DNA from: JAHWJR01 sp035942035
GTDB lineage: Bacteria; Actinomycetota; Acidimicrobiia; Acidimicrobiales; CADCSY01
Assembly: GCA_035942035.1 (NCBI GenBank)
Contig: DASZDK010000110.1
Span: 1-36,331 of the forward strand
Direction: 5' to 3'
DNA length: 36,331 nt
Below, in pieces: positions 28,371-35,940 of the stretch. The notes beneath the pieces were generated by a model, which saw only the letters and a list, made by a program, of their open reading frames with translations, was not told where the DNA came from and did not search any database. The translations under genes and the position numbers were made by a program. The first letter of the stretch is position 1; every line of letters starts with the position of its first letter.

Positions 28371-29195
28371 ATGCGGGTGACCATCGTCGCCCTCCTGTTG
28401 GGCCTCGCCTGCGGCCTCGTGGCCCTCGTGGTCAGGCGCCGGCTCCGAGACATCCCCCTTGCTCCCGTGCGCTGGCCGGCGCTGTTAGTCGTCGCCGTGC
28501 TCGTCTACCGGGCGCCGGCGTGGCTCGACGCCTCCGGTGCCCTGGCCCTCGGTCCCGTGCTCGCCGCCTACGCCGGCCTGGTCGTCTTTGCCGCCGCCAA
28601 CCTGCGGCTGCGGGGGATGATGGTCGTGCTGGTTGGGCTGGCCTGCAACGCGGCCGTCCTGGTGGTCAACGGCGCCATGCCGGTGGACGAGGAAGCCGTG
28701 GTGGCGGCCGGCGTGGCCCGCGCCGAGGAGCTGCCCCGCATCGACCTCGAACCGCCCCGTGAGTGGCGCGCGCCCGAGCACCGCCTCGTCCTGCTCAGCG
28801 ACATCATCCCCGTGCCCGCCCTGCGGGAGGTCGTCTCCTTCGGCGACCTGATCCTGGCCGTCGGGCTGGCCAATCTGGTGTTCCGGCTGCTGCCGCCCCT
28901 CGTCGGGCCGCCGGCGCCGAGCCGGTCCCCCCGCCCGGGCGGCAGGCGGCGAAGGAAGTTCCGCCGTCGCCAGGCTGCCACCGAGGTGCCTCAGGACTTC
29001 GACGACTTCGACGACTTCCACGACTTCGACCACTTCGGTGGGGTCGACGGGTTCGACGGATTCGACGGGCCGGAGCGCCTCCAGGAGCCGCACGAGGCCC
29101 ACGACTCGGACGGGCCCGAGGAGCCCGGGGAGCCGGAGGCGTCGAAGGAGCCCGAGGAGCCCGAGGCGGAGGTTCCCCGTGACCCTGCCGGCTGA
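28371..29195 (+). CDS. DUF5317 family membrane protein with acidic repeat tail
   Basis: The first 175 residues form a membrane domain with about five hydrophobic segments and the DUF5317 landmarks NGAMPVDEEAV, LLSDIIPVPALREVVSFGDLI (split at Pro-Val-Pro) and VGLANLVFRL. A basic stretch (GGRRRRKFRRR) then marks the cytoplasmic side. The last 75 residues are low-complexity: repeated Asp-Phe steps (DFDDFDDFHDFDHF) and Gly-Phe-Asp steps, then Glu/Pro-rich sequence. Function is unknown. The ATG follows the palindrome at 28354-28367. The tail is probably disordered and could be a binding surface. Confidence 0.75.
   Translation: MRVTIVALLLGLACGLVALVVRRRLRDIPLAPVRWPALLVVAVLVYRAPAWLDASGALALGPVLAAYAGLVVFAAANLRLRGMMVVLVGLACNAAVLVVNGAMPVDEEAVVAAGVARAEELPRIDLEPPREWRAPEHRLVLLSDIIPVPALREVVSFGDLILAVGLANLVFRLLPPLVGPPAPSRSPRPGGRRRRKFRRRQAATEVPQDFDDFDDFHDFDHFGGVDGFDGFDGPERLQEPHEAHDSDGPEEPGEPEASKEPEEPEAEVPRDPAG
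28995..29069 (+). repeat. Short tandem repeat inside DUF5317 tail
   Basis: A 9-base theme (GACTTCGAC and close variants) repeats about five times, then GGGTTCGAC-type units follow. It encodes Asp-Phe and Gly-Phe-Asp steps, and its length may vary among strains. Confidence 0.75.
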
Positions 29196-29553
29196 GGCCG
29201 AGACGCTCGCCCGGCGGATGGTGGACGTCGCCCTCGCCGCCGGCGCCGGCGCTCGCGGTTCGTGTCCAGCGAGGGCTACGAGCTGGTGCGCCGACTCGAC
29301 CTGGTGTGCCAGGCGCCCCGCGTGGCCGAGCAGGCGGTGCAGCAGCTCGACGCCGACCCGTGCCCGGCGGGGCGCACCACCCTGGTGCTCGACGGGGCGT
29401 TGCGAGACTGCCTGTCGTCCCGCGACGCGGCGGCCGCCATTGGTCTTGTGCGCTCGGCTGGGCGCCCCGGGGGCCTCACTCCTGGTTTACATCGCCGACC
29501 ACGCCGTGGGCGCCCGTCTGGCCTCGTTCCGGTTCACGATGTCCGACCACTGA
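29179..29553 (+). pseudogene. TldD/PmbA-like remnant with frameshifts
   Basis: The reading starts with GTG at 29179 (LPAEAETLARRMVDVALAAGAGA). It jumps frame at about 29255 to RFVSSEGYELVRRLDLVCQ, then AVQQLDADPCPAGRTTLVLDG, and returns at about 29460 to the first frame (GASLLVYIADHAVGARLASFR, stop at 29553). The piece DADPCPAGRTTLVLDG matches the segment before the metal motif of TldD-type proteases; the HExxxH part is missing. The final portion may come from another gene. It looks like a decayed fragment of about 120 codons, unless errors caused the shifts. It immediately follows DUF5317, whose stop codon it overlaps. Confidence 0.55.
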
Positions 29554-29554
29554 G

Positions 29555-29812
29555 ATGGGCGCCGTGGACCCGGTCCGCGCCCAGCGGGCCCGCCTGGCCA
29601 AGCTGGCCTCACGGGGCAAGCGGGTCGGCTACCTGTTGTTCCTGGCCGCCGGGGTCGTCTTCGCCATCGGCCTGACCACCGAGTTCACGGCCGGGGTGTC
29701 CGCCGTGGTGACCACCTGCCTGGTGGTGGGCTCGATCGTGCTGGCGCCGGCCATCATCCTGGCCTACGCCGCCCGGGCGGCGGAGCGCCAGGACCGGGAG
29801 CGGGGCGTCTAG
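29555..29812 (+). CDS. Small two-span membrane protein
   Basis: The 85-residue protein has a basic N-terminus (VRAQRARLAKLASRGKRVG), two membrane segments (about 25-43 and 48-70) and a charged tail (RAAERQDRERGV). It begins with ATG at 29555, two bases after the stop of the TldD-like remnant. Similar small proteins occur widely in actinobacteria, with no known role that I can name. Codon bias supports it being real. Confidence 0.65.
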   Translation: MGAVDPVRAQRARLAKLASRGKRVGYLLFLAAGVVFAIGLTTEFTAGVSAVVTTCLVVGSIVLAPAIILAYAARAAERQDRERGV

Positions 29813-29825
29813 CCCACCACCTCGT

Positions 29826-29878
29826 CCTGGGGGAACCAGGGGCGGAGAACGCACCGCCTCCACCGCCAGAAACGGCGG
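29826..29878. terminator. Two hairpins between convergent genes
   Basis: CCTGG-GGGAA-CCAGG (29826-29840) and CCGCC-AGAAAC-GGCGG (29863-29878) lie in the 70-bp gap between the small membrane protein and the convergent lipoprotein gene, a likely termination region for both. The usual U-run is missing. Confidence 0.4.
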
Positions 29879-29882
29879 CGGC

Positions 29883-30287
29883 TCAGCCCGAGCCAACCGG
29901 TGTCGGGTCGTCCGGTGGCCGATCGGCGTAGCCCGCCGGCGGGGCGACCCCGAAGTCGTCGGCGCATACGATCTCCAGGCCGGCCTTGGCCATGTTGGCC
30001 CGAGCCTTCAGCTCCTCCACCGGCGTCACGCCGGCGTCACGCTCGGCGACCACCTCGGCGAAGGTTTCCATGATCGAACCGAGCTGCGGGCTCGCCTCTC
30101 GGGCCTGCTCCACCCGCTCGGGCGTGGCCGTCAGGTCGTCGAAGAAACCGGCGCAGACCGCCCTGCCCTTCTCCACCGAGGCCTGATCGGGCGTGGCCGA
30201 CCCCGAGCCGTTCGAAGCGTCACTGCAGGCGGACAGGAACACGACCACCGCCCATCCCAGGGCCACCGCCTTCGCCGCCGGCGCCAT
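29883..30287 (-). CDS. Hypothetical lipoprotein
   Basis: The 134-residue product starts with a signal peptide ending in the lipobox LSAC (lipid Cys at 21), then a Ser/Gly-rich linker. The remaining 95 residues are helical and acidic with two further cysteines (about 45 and 115) that may form a disulfide. It would sit on the outer face of the membrane. No family is recognised. ATG at 30287 has GGAGGACGAG just before it, and TACCCT is a possible -10 about 30 bases further. It is divergent from the sigma factor gene. Confidence 0.72.
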   Translation of the reverse strand: MAPAAKAVALGWAVVVFLSACSDASNGSGSATPDQASVEKGRAVCAGFFDDLTATPERVEQAREASPQLGSIMETFAEVVAERDAGVTPVEELKARANMAKAGLEIVCADDFGVAPPAGYADRPPDDPTPVGSG

Positions 30288-30338
30288 CTCGTCCTCCTGC
30301 TTCCCTCGGGCAGGGCCAGGGTAAGGGGTCCGGCCGCC

Positions 30339-30358
30339 GGCCCGCCCGTCGGCGGGCC
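30339..30358. other. Inverted repeat in the lipoprotein-sigma factor gap
   Basis: GGCCCGCC and GGCGGGCC form perfect 8-bp arms around CGTC. It lies in the 156-bp space between divergent genes, upstream of both. It could be an operator or just a GC-rich stem. Confidence 0.35.
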
Positions 30359-30443
30359 CAACGGCGTGCACCACGGTCGCGTCGCTAGGCATCTACGCTG
30401 GCACCACGTAGGGTGTTGGCGGGCAGCACCGAGGAGGTCCCTG

Positions 30444-31946
30444 ATGCTCACCGACGCCGAGTTGGTCGACGGTGTGGTCGCCGGGTACGACAGCGCTTTC
30501 GCCGAGCTCTACCAGCGCCACTCCCTGGCCGCGTGGCGCCTCGGCCAGACCGTCACCGGCAACGCCGACGATGCCGCCGACGCCGTGGCCGAGGCGTTCG
30601 CCCGGGTCCTCGTCGCCGTGCGGGCCGGGCACCTCGCCAACGGCAGCTCCTTTCGGTCCTACCTCCTCACCGCCACTCGCAACGCCGCCCTCGACAACAT
30701 CCGCAAGACCAACCGGGCCCGCCCCACCGAGCAGGAGAACCTGGCCCAGGTGGAGTGCACCTCACCGACGCCCTCCGAGCACCTGAGCAGCGACGAGGAG
30801 GCGGTGCTGGTCGCCGAGGCGTTCCGCAACCTCCCCGAGCGGTGGCGTTCGGTGCTGTGGCTCACCGAGGTCGAGGGCATGCCGACCAAGGACGCCGCCC
30901 GGCAGCTCGGGCTGTCGGCCAACGGCGCCGCCCAGCTCGCCGTCCGGGCCCGGGCCGGGCTGCGAGAGCGCTTCTTGCAGGCCCACCTGCGCCAGGCGCC
31001 GCCCCCCCTGTGCCAGGCGACGGTCGACCGCCTGGGCGCCTACGTCGGTGGCGGGCTGTCGCCGCGGGACCTGGCCAAGGTCGACCAGCACCTGGCCGGG
31101 TGCGCCGCCTGCCAGGTCCGCAAGAACGAGCTCGCCGACCTGGGCAGCACGCTGCGCCGGGCCGCGGTGCCCGTCCCGCTGGTGATCGGCAGCGCCCTGG
31201 GGGCGTCCGGTGTGGGCGCCGGGCTCGCGACCTCCGTGGCGGCGGGCAAGGCGGCCAAGGCGCTGGCGTGGGCGCAGGGGGCGTGGGCCCAGAAGGCAGC
31301 GGCGGCCGCCACCGCCGGCGTGCTGGCCCTGGGTGCCGGTGGGGCCTACGTGGCCGGCTCCGACAGCGGCGAGGCCCCCTCCACCACGCCGATGGTCTCT
31401 GCCGCCGCCGAGCCGGCGGCCCCGGCGAGCACCGACGCCCCGTCGACCACCGCCGAGGCGGCCGACACCACCGCCTCGCCCCCGGCGCCGAGCTCCACCC
31501 CCGCGACCGACGACGGTGAACAGGCGGCCACGAGGGAGACCCAGGCGGCGCCGTCGGTCTGCGGTGGTCTGGGTGACGGCGAAGGAGCCGGCCAAGGCGG
31601 CGCGGGAGCGGTGGTCGAAGGGTCCGCTGGCGGCGGCGAGGAGGAGCTGCAGGCCGCCTCCGGTCGGCGACTGGGTGGCCTGGCCGGCGTCGCCCTGCGG
31701 TTCTCGCGCAGCCAGAGTGGCGAGCAGGCCGAGCAGGCCGAGGGTCGGCAGCCGTGGAAGGAGCTGCCCGAGCTCGAGCCCGAGCTCGAAGGCGCACTCA
31801 CCGGCGTCGGCGCGCCGGGCGACGAGGGCTCCCAGGCAGGGCTCGACCTGGCTCGCGTGTCGGGCTGTGTCGAGCAGGGGGAGCTCGGCGGCGTCGACCT
31901 CGAGCACATCGACGTTCCCCCGTTCCTCCCCGGCCCCGGCGAGTAA
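30444..31946 (+). CDS. ECF sigma factor fused to zinc-finger anti-sigma-like and membrane domain
   Basis: This 500-residue protein starts as an ECF-type sigma factor: region 2 at about 15-92 (AFAELYQRHSLAAW, FRSYLLTATRNAALDNIRKTN) and region 4 at about 118-180 (LPERWRSVLWLTEVEGM, KDAARQLGLSANGAAQLAVRAR). A putative zf-HC2 motif H216-x3-C220-x2-C223 follows, as in anti-sigma factors. Then come a membrane segment (about 284-304) and a Thr/Pro/Ala-rich then Glu/Gly-rich outer part with two cysteines. Control in cis through the zinc-finger part is an inference. The ATG has a strong GAGGAGG site eight bases upstream. The stretch around residues 365-410 is low-complexity; frame errors there cannot be ruled out. 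Confidence 0.82.
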   Translation: MLTDAELVDGVVAGYDSAFAELYQRHSLAAWRLGQTVTGNADDAADAVAEAFARVLVAVRAGHLANGSSFRSYLLTATRNAALDNIRKTNRARPTEQENLAQVECTSPTPSEHLSSDEEAVLVAEAFRNLPERWRSVLWLTEVEGMPTKDAARQLGLSANGAAQLAVRARAGLRERFLQAHLRQAPPPLCQATVDRLGAYVGGGLSPRDLAKVDQHLAGCAACQVRKNELADLGSTLRRAAVPVPLVIGSALGASGVGAGLATSVAAGKAAKALAWAQGAWAQKAAAAATAGVLALGAGGAYVAGSDSGEAPSTTPMVSAAAEPAAPASTDAPSTTAEAADTTASPPAPSSTPATDDGEQAATRETQAAPSVCGGLGDGEGAGQGGAGAVVEGSAGGGEEELQAASGRRLGGLAGVALRFSRSQSGEQAEQAEGRQPWKELPELEPELEGALTGVGAPGDEGSQAGLDLARVSGCVEQGELGGVDLEHIDVPPFLPGPGE

Positions 31947-31976
31947 CCCCCCGCCGGCAGCAGGGGGCAGCGCCTC

Positions 31977-33341
31977 CTAGTTCCGCCGGCGCCGCACCCG
32001 CGTGCCGGTGGGCGTGTCCTCGACCACCCAACCCCGCGCCACCAGTTCGTCACGGGCGGCGTCGGCCGCCGCCCAGTCCCGCCCGGCACGCGCCTCGTCG
32101 CGGGCGGCCACCAGCGCCGCCGTCTCCGGGTCGGCCACCTCGTCGTCGGCGCCGAGGACGAGTCCCATGGCGCCGGCGAGCTCCTGCACGGTGGCGAACA
32201 GCGGGGCGGCGCCGACAGGGTCGCCGGCGTCCAGGGCGCTGTTGGCCTGGCGCACCGCGTCGAACAGCACGGCGAGCGCCGCCGGGGTGTCCAGGTCGTC
32301 GTCCATGGCCGTCCGGAACCGGTCGAGGGCGCCGGCGTCGGGAGCGGCGTGGGGAAGGGCCTCCTCTGCCGCTCGCCGGACGAGGTTGTCCAGCCGCTCC
32401 AGCGCCGACGAGGCGTCGGCCGTCGTGTCCGGGGTGACCTCCAGCGGCGAGCGGTAGTGCGATCGGAGCACGAGCAGCCGGTAGGCCCGCCCGTCGACCC
32501 GCTCCAGCAGGTCGACCAGCGACGTGTAGTTGCCGAGCGACTTGCTCATCTTCTCGCCGCCGACCATCACCCAGCCGTTGTGCACCCAGTGGCGGGCGAA
32601 GCTCCGGCCCATGGCCAACGCCTGGGCCCGCTCGTTCTCATGATGGGGGAAGGCCAGGTCCTGGCCGCCTCCGTGGATGTCGAAGCCGTCGCCGAGCAGG
32701 TCGAGCGCCATCACCACGCACTCGGTGTGCCACCCGGGCCGCCCCGGTCCCCACGGGGACGGCCACGACGGCTCCCCCGGCTTGACCTTCTTCCACAGGG
32801 CGAAGTCGACCGGCGAACGCTTCTCGTCGTCGACCTCCACCCGGGCGCCGTGCTGCAGCGAGTCGAGCGACTGCCGGGCCAGCAGCCCGTAGCCCGGCAC
32901 CGAATCGACCGATAGGTACACCCCGTCACCGGTCTCGTAGGCGCAGCCCCGCTCGACCAACTGCTCAACCAGGTCGACCATGTGATCGACATAGGCGGTG
33001 GCATGGGGGTCGACGTCGGGACGGCGCACGCCCAGGCCGTCCGTGGCCTCGTACCACACCGCCTCGTACTGGAGGGCGACCTCAGACTCGCTGCGGCCCT
33101 CGGCGTTGGCCCGCTGGATGATGTTGTCGTCGACGTCGGTGATGTTGGAGACGTAGCGGACCTCGTAGCCGCTCCACTCGAGGTAGCGGCGCAGCACGTC
33201 GAACACCAGGACGAAGCGCCCGTGGCCCAGGTGGGGAACGTCGTAGACGGTGGGCCCGCAGACGTACATCGCCACCCGCCCCGGATCCCGGGGCTCGAAG
33301 GGACGGACCGCGCCGGTGGCCGTGTCGTGCAGACGGAGCAC
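31977..33341 (-). CDS. cysS: Cysteinyl-tRNA synthetase
   Basis: This 454-residue class I synthetase charges tRNA-Cys. The HIGH motif reads HLGH (37-40) in CGPTVYDVPHLGHGRF, KMSKS is at 264-268, and the zinc ligands C28, C208 (GWHTEC) and the FPHHENE histidines are in place. NITDVDDNI follows the first domain as usual. The C-terminal anticodon region ends in a basic RVRRRRN tail. It is distinguished from the paralogue MshC by full length and the C-terminal domain. The GTG at 33341 is preceded by TAACCT exactly six bases upstream, a leaderless layout. It is divergent from valS. Confidence 0.93.
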   Translation of the reverse strand: MLRLHDTATGAVRPFEPRDPGRVAMYVCGPTVYDVPHLGHGRFVLVFDVLRRYLEWSGYEVRYVSNITDVDDNIIQRANAEGRSESEVALQYEAVWYEATDGLGVRRPDVDPHATAYVDHMVDLVEQLVERGCAYETGDGVYLSVDSVPGYGLLARQSLDSLQHGARVEVDDEKRSPVDFALWKKVKPGEPSWPSPWGPGRPGWHTECVVMALDLLGDGFDIHGGGQDLAFPHHENERAQALAMGRSFARHWVHNGWVMVGGEKMSKSLGNYTSLVDLLERVDGRAYRLLVLRSHYRSPLEVTPDTTADASSALERLDNLVRRAAEEALPHAAPDAGALDRFRTAMDDDLDTPAALAVLFDAVRQANSALDAGDPVGAAPLFATVQELAGAMGLVLGADDEVADPETAALVAARDEARAGRDWAAADAARDELVARGWVVEDTPTGTRVRRRRN

Positions 33342-33353
33342 CGGGCGAGGTTA
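33342..33353 (-). promoter_or_regulatory. -10 element of cysS, leaderless layout
   Basis: TAACCT (33353-33348 on the minus strand) is followed by six bases and the GTG at 33341. There is no Shine-Dalgarno site. Confidence 0.55.
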
Positions 33354-33393
33354 GAGGACGCGCCAAACCCTCCTCGGCCGCCGGGGCCGGCGG

Positions 33394-33405
33394 TAGCGTG
33401 CCCCC
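33394..33405 (+). promoter_or_regulatory. -10 element of valS, leaderless layout
   Basis: TAGCGT (33394-33399) is followed by six bases and the valS ATG at 33406. The 64-bp gap to cysS therefore holds two divergent promoters of the same design. Confidence 0.55.
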
Positions 33406-35931
33406 ATGGTCACCGTCCCGGAAAAGCCCTCCCTCGCCGGGCTGGAGCAGAAGTGGTCGGCGCGGTGGGCGGACGAGCAGACCTACAGGTTCGACCGTAC
33501 CCGGCGCCGCGACGAGGTGTACTCCATCGACACTCCCCCGCCCACGGTCAGCGGGGCGCTGCACCCGGGCCACGTGTGCTCCTACACCCACACCGACACC
33601 ATCGCTCGCTTCCAGCGCATGCGCGGTGCCGAGGTGTTCTATCCCATGGGCTGGGACGACAACGGGCTCAACGTCGAGCGCCGGGTGCAGCTCATGCTCG
33701 GCATCACCTGCGACCCCACCCTGGCCTACGACCCGGACTTCGTGCCCGAGCAACCGCCGCCCAAGCGCCCCGTGCCCGTCTCCCGGCCCAACTTCGTGGA
33801 GCTGTGCGCGGAGGTGACCGTCCAGCTGGAGCAGGCGTACCACGACCTGTGGAGCACCGTGGGGCTGTCGGTCGACTGGGACCTCACCTACACGACCATC
33901 GGGGAGAAGGCTCGGCGCACCTCCCAGCGAGGGTTCCTGCGCCTGCTCCACGAGGGCGTGGCCTATGCCGCCGAGGCGCCCACGCTGTGGGACGTCGACT
34001 TCCGCACCGCCGTGGCCCAGGCCGAGCTCCAGGACCGGGAGCGCCCGGGCGCCTACCACCGCCTGGCCTTCCGCGACGCCGGCGGCAAGCCAGTGCACGT
34101 CGACACGACCCGGCCCGAGCTGCTCCCGGCCTGCGTCGCCCTCGTCGCCCACCCCGACGACGAGCGCTACCGCCCCCTGTTCGGGACCGAGGCCCGCACC
34201 CCGTTGTTCGACGTGGCGGTGCCAGTGCTGGCCCACGAGCTGGCCGACCCCGAGAAGGGATCGGGCATCGCCATGGTGTGCACCTTCGGCGACACCACCG
34301 ACGTCACCTGGTGGCGTGAGCTGGCCCTGCCCGTGCGCTCCATCGTCGGGCGCGACGGCCGCCTCGTGGGCGAGCCCCCGCCCGGGGTGGCCGGCGACGG
34401 GCCGTGGGCGGAGCTGGCGGGCAGCACGGTGAAGCAGGCCCAGGCCCGCATCGTCGAGCTGCTGGACAGCTCCGGCGAGCTGGTGGGCGAGCCGGAGCCC
34501 ATCACCCACCCGGTCAAGTTCTGGGAGAACGGCAACCGTCCGCTCGAGATCGTGACCAACTGGCAGTGGTTCATCCGCTACCCGCCGAAGAAGGACCTGC
34601 TCCGGCGGGGCGAGGAGCTGCGCTGGCACCCCGAGTTCATGCGGGTCCGCTACGAGAATTGGGTCAACGGCCTGATCGGCGACTGGAACATCACCCGCCA
34701 GCGCTTCTTCGGCGTGCCTTTCCCGGTGTGGTACCCGGTGGGCGACGACGGCAGCGTCGACCGCAGCCGGCCCCTGGTGCCCGGCGAGGACCGCCTGCCG
34801 GTCGACCCGTCCACCGACGTGCCCGATGGCTACGACGAGTCGCAGCGAGGGCAGGCGGGCGGGTTCGCCGGCGATCCCGACGTGATGGACACCTGGGCCA
34901 CGTCGTCGCTGTCGCCGCAGCTCGTCTCCGGCTGGGTCGACGACCCCGACCTGTTCGAGCGGGTCTTCCCCATGGACCTGCGGCCCCAGGCCCACGAGAT
35001 CATCCGGACCTGGCTCTTCTACACGATCGTGCGCTCGCATCTCATGTTCGACCGGCTGCCGTGGACCGACGCCGCCATCTCCGGCTTCGTGGTCGACCCC
35101 GACCGCAAGAAGCTCTCCAAGTCGGCCGGCAACGTGGTGGCCGGGCCCATGGCGCTCATCGACGAGTACGGCGCCGACGCCGTGCGCTACTGGGCGGCGA
35201 ACGGCCGTCCCGGCGCCGACGTCACCCTCGACCCCAACCAGATGCGGGTGGGGCGTCGGCTGTCCACCAAGATCCTCAACGCCTCCCGCTTCGTGCTGTC
35301 CCGCCTGCCCGAAGAGCCGCCGGGTGATGCGGCGGTCACCGCCGCGCTCGACCGCTCGATGCTGGGCCAGCTCGCCGGCGTGGTCGCCGACGCCACCGCC
35401 GCCTTCGAGGCCTACCACTACACCCGAGCCCTGGAGCGCACCGAGGCGTTCTTCTGGCGCTTCTGCGACGACTACCTCGAGCTGGTGAAGGGTCGGGCCT
35501 ACGGCGCCCACGACCCGGCCGGCGCCGCTTCTTCGCACCAGGCCCTGGCCCGGGCGCTGGAGACGCTGCTGGCCCTGTTCGCCCCGTTCCTGCCCTTCGT
35601 CAGCGACGAGGTGTGGTCGTGGTGGAAGCCGGGCTCGGTCCATCGCTCGCCGTGGCCCGACGCCAGCGCCCTCGCCGCCCTGGTCCGGGACAGCGACCCG
35701 GCGGTGTTCGACGTCGCCGCCCTGGTGCTGGGCGAGGTGCGCAAGGCCAAGACCGGCGCCCAGCGCTCGCTGCGGGCGCCGGTGGCGCACGTGGTCGTGA
35801 CCGACACCTCCGAGCGCCTCGTTGCGCTCCGGCAGGCGGCCGCCGACGTGCGAGACGCCGGGCGGGTCGACCATCTGGAGCTGGTGGAGGGCGAGGCGCC
35901 CTCGGTGGTGGTGACGCTGGCCGAGGAGTGA
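33406..35931 (+). CDS. valS: Valyl-tRNA synthetase
   Basis: This 841-residue class I synthetase charges tRNA-Val. The HIGH-type motif is HPGH (53-56) in TVSGALHPGHVCSYTHTD, and the KMSKS-type motif is KLSKS (569-573). The editing domain is present between them (VDTTRPELLPACVALVAHP). It is about 100 residues shorter than E. coli ValS and ends at VVVTLAEE, without the long C-terminal coiled coil of that enzyme, a form seen in other bacteria and archaea. Start ATG is set by the -10 element six bases upstream. Confidence 0.93.
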   Translation: MVTVPEKPSLAGLEQKWSARWADEQTYRFDRTRRRDEVYSIDTPPPTVSGALHPGHVCSYTHTDTIARFQRMRGAEVFYPMGWDDNGLNVERRVQLMLGITCDPTLAYDPDFVPEQPPPKRPVPVSRPNFVELCAEVTVQLEQAYHDLWSTVGLSVDWDLTYTTIGEKARRTSQRGFLRLLHEGVAYAAEAPTLWDVDFRTAVAQAELQDRERPGAYHRLAFRDAGGKPVHVDTTRPELLPACVALVAHPDDERYRPLFGTEARTPLFDVAVPVLAHELADPEKGSGIAMVCTFGDTTDVTWWRELALPVRSIVGRDGRLVGEPPPGVAGDGPWAELAGSTVKQAQARIVELLDSSGELVGEPEPITHPVKFWENGNRPLEIVTNWQWFIRYPPKKDLLRRGEELRWHPEFMRVRYENWVNGLIGDWNITRQRFFGVPFPVWYPVGDDGSVDRSRPLVPGEDRLPVDPSTDVPDGYDESQRGQAGGFAGDPDVMDTWATSSLSPQLVSGWVDDPDLFERVFPMDLRPQAHEIIRTWLFYTIVRSHLMFDRLPWTDAAISGFVVDPDRKKLSKSAGNVVAGPMALIDEYGADAVRYWAANGRPGADVTLDPNQMRVGRRLSTKILNASRFVLSRLPEEPPGDAAVTAALDRSMLGQLAGVVADATAAFEAYHYTRALERTEAFFWRFCDDYLELVKGRAYGAHDPAGAASSHQALARALETLLALFAPFLPFVSDEVWSWWKPGSVHRSPWPDASALAALVRDSDPAVFDVAALVLGEVRKAKTGAQRSLRAPVAHVVVTDTSERLVALRQAAADVRDAGRVDHLELVEGEAPSVVVTLAEE

Positions 35932-35940
35932 GCCCGACTC

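Noticed and set aside
33082..35874. A long open frame (over 900 codons) on the minus strand opposite valS
   Set aside because: It mirrors valS codons; very high GC removes stops from antisense frames. The product is low-complexity His/Gly/Val-rich with no motif, while valS has all its motifs.
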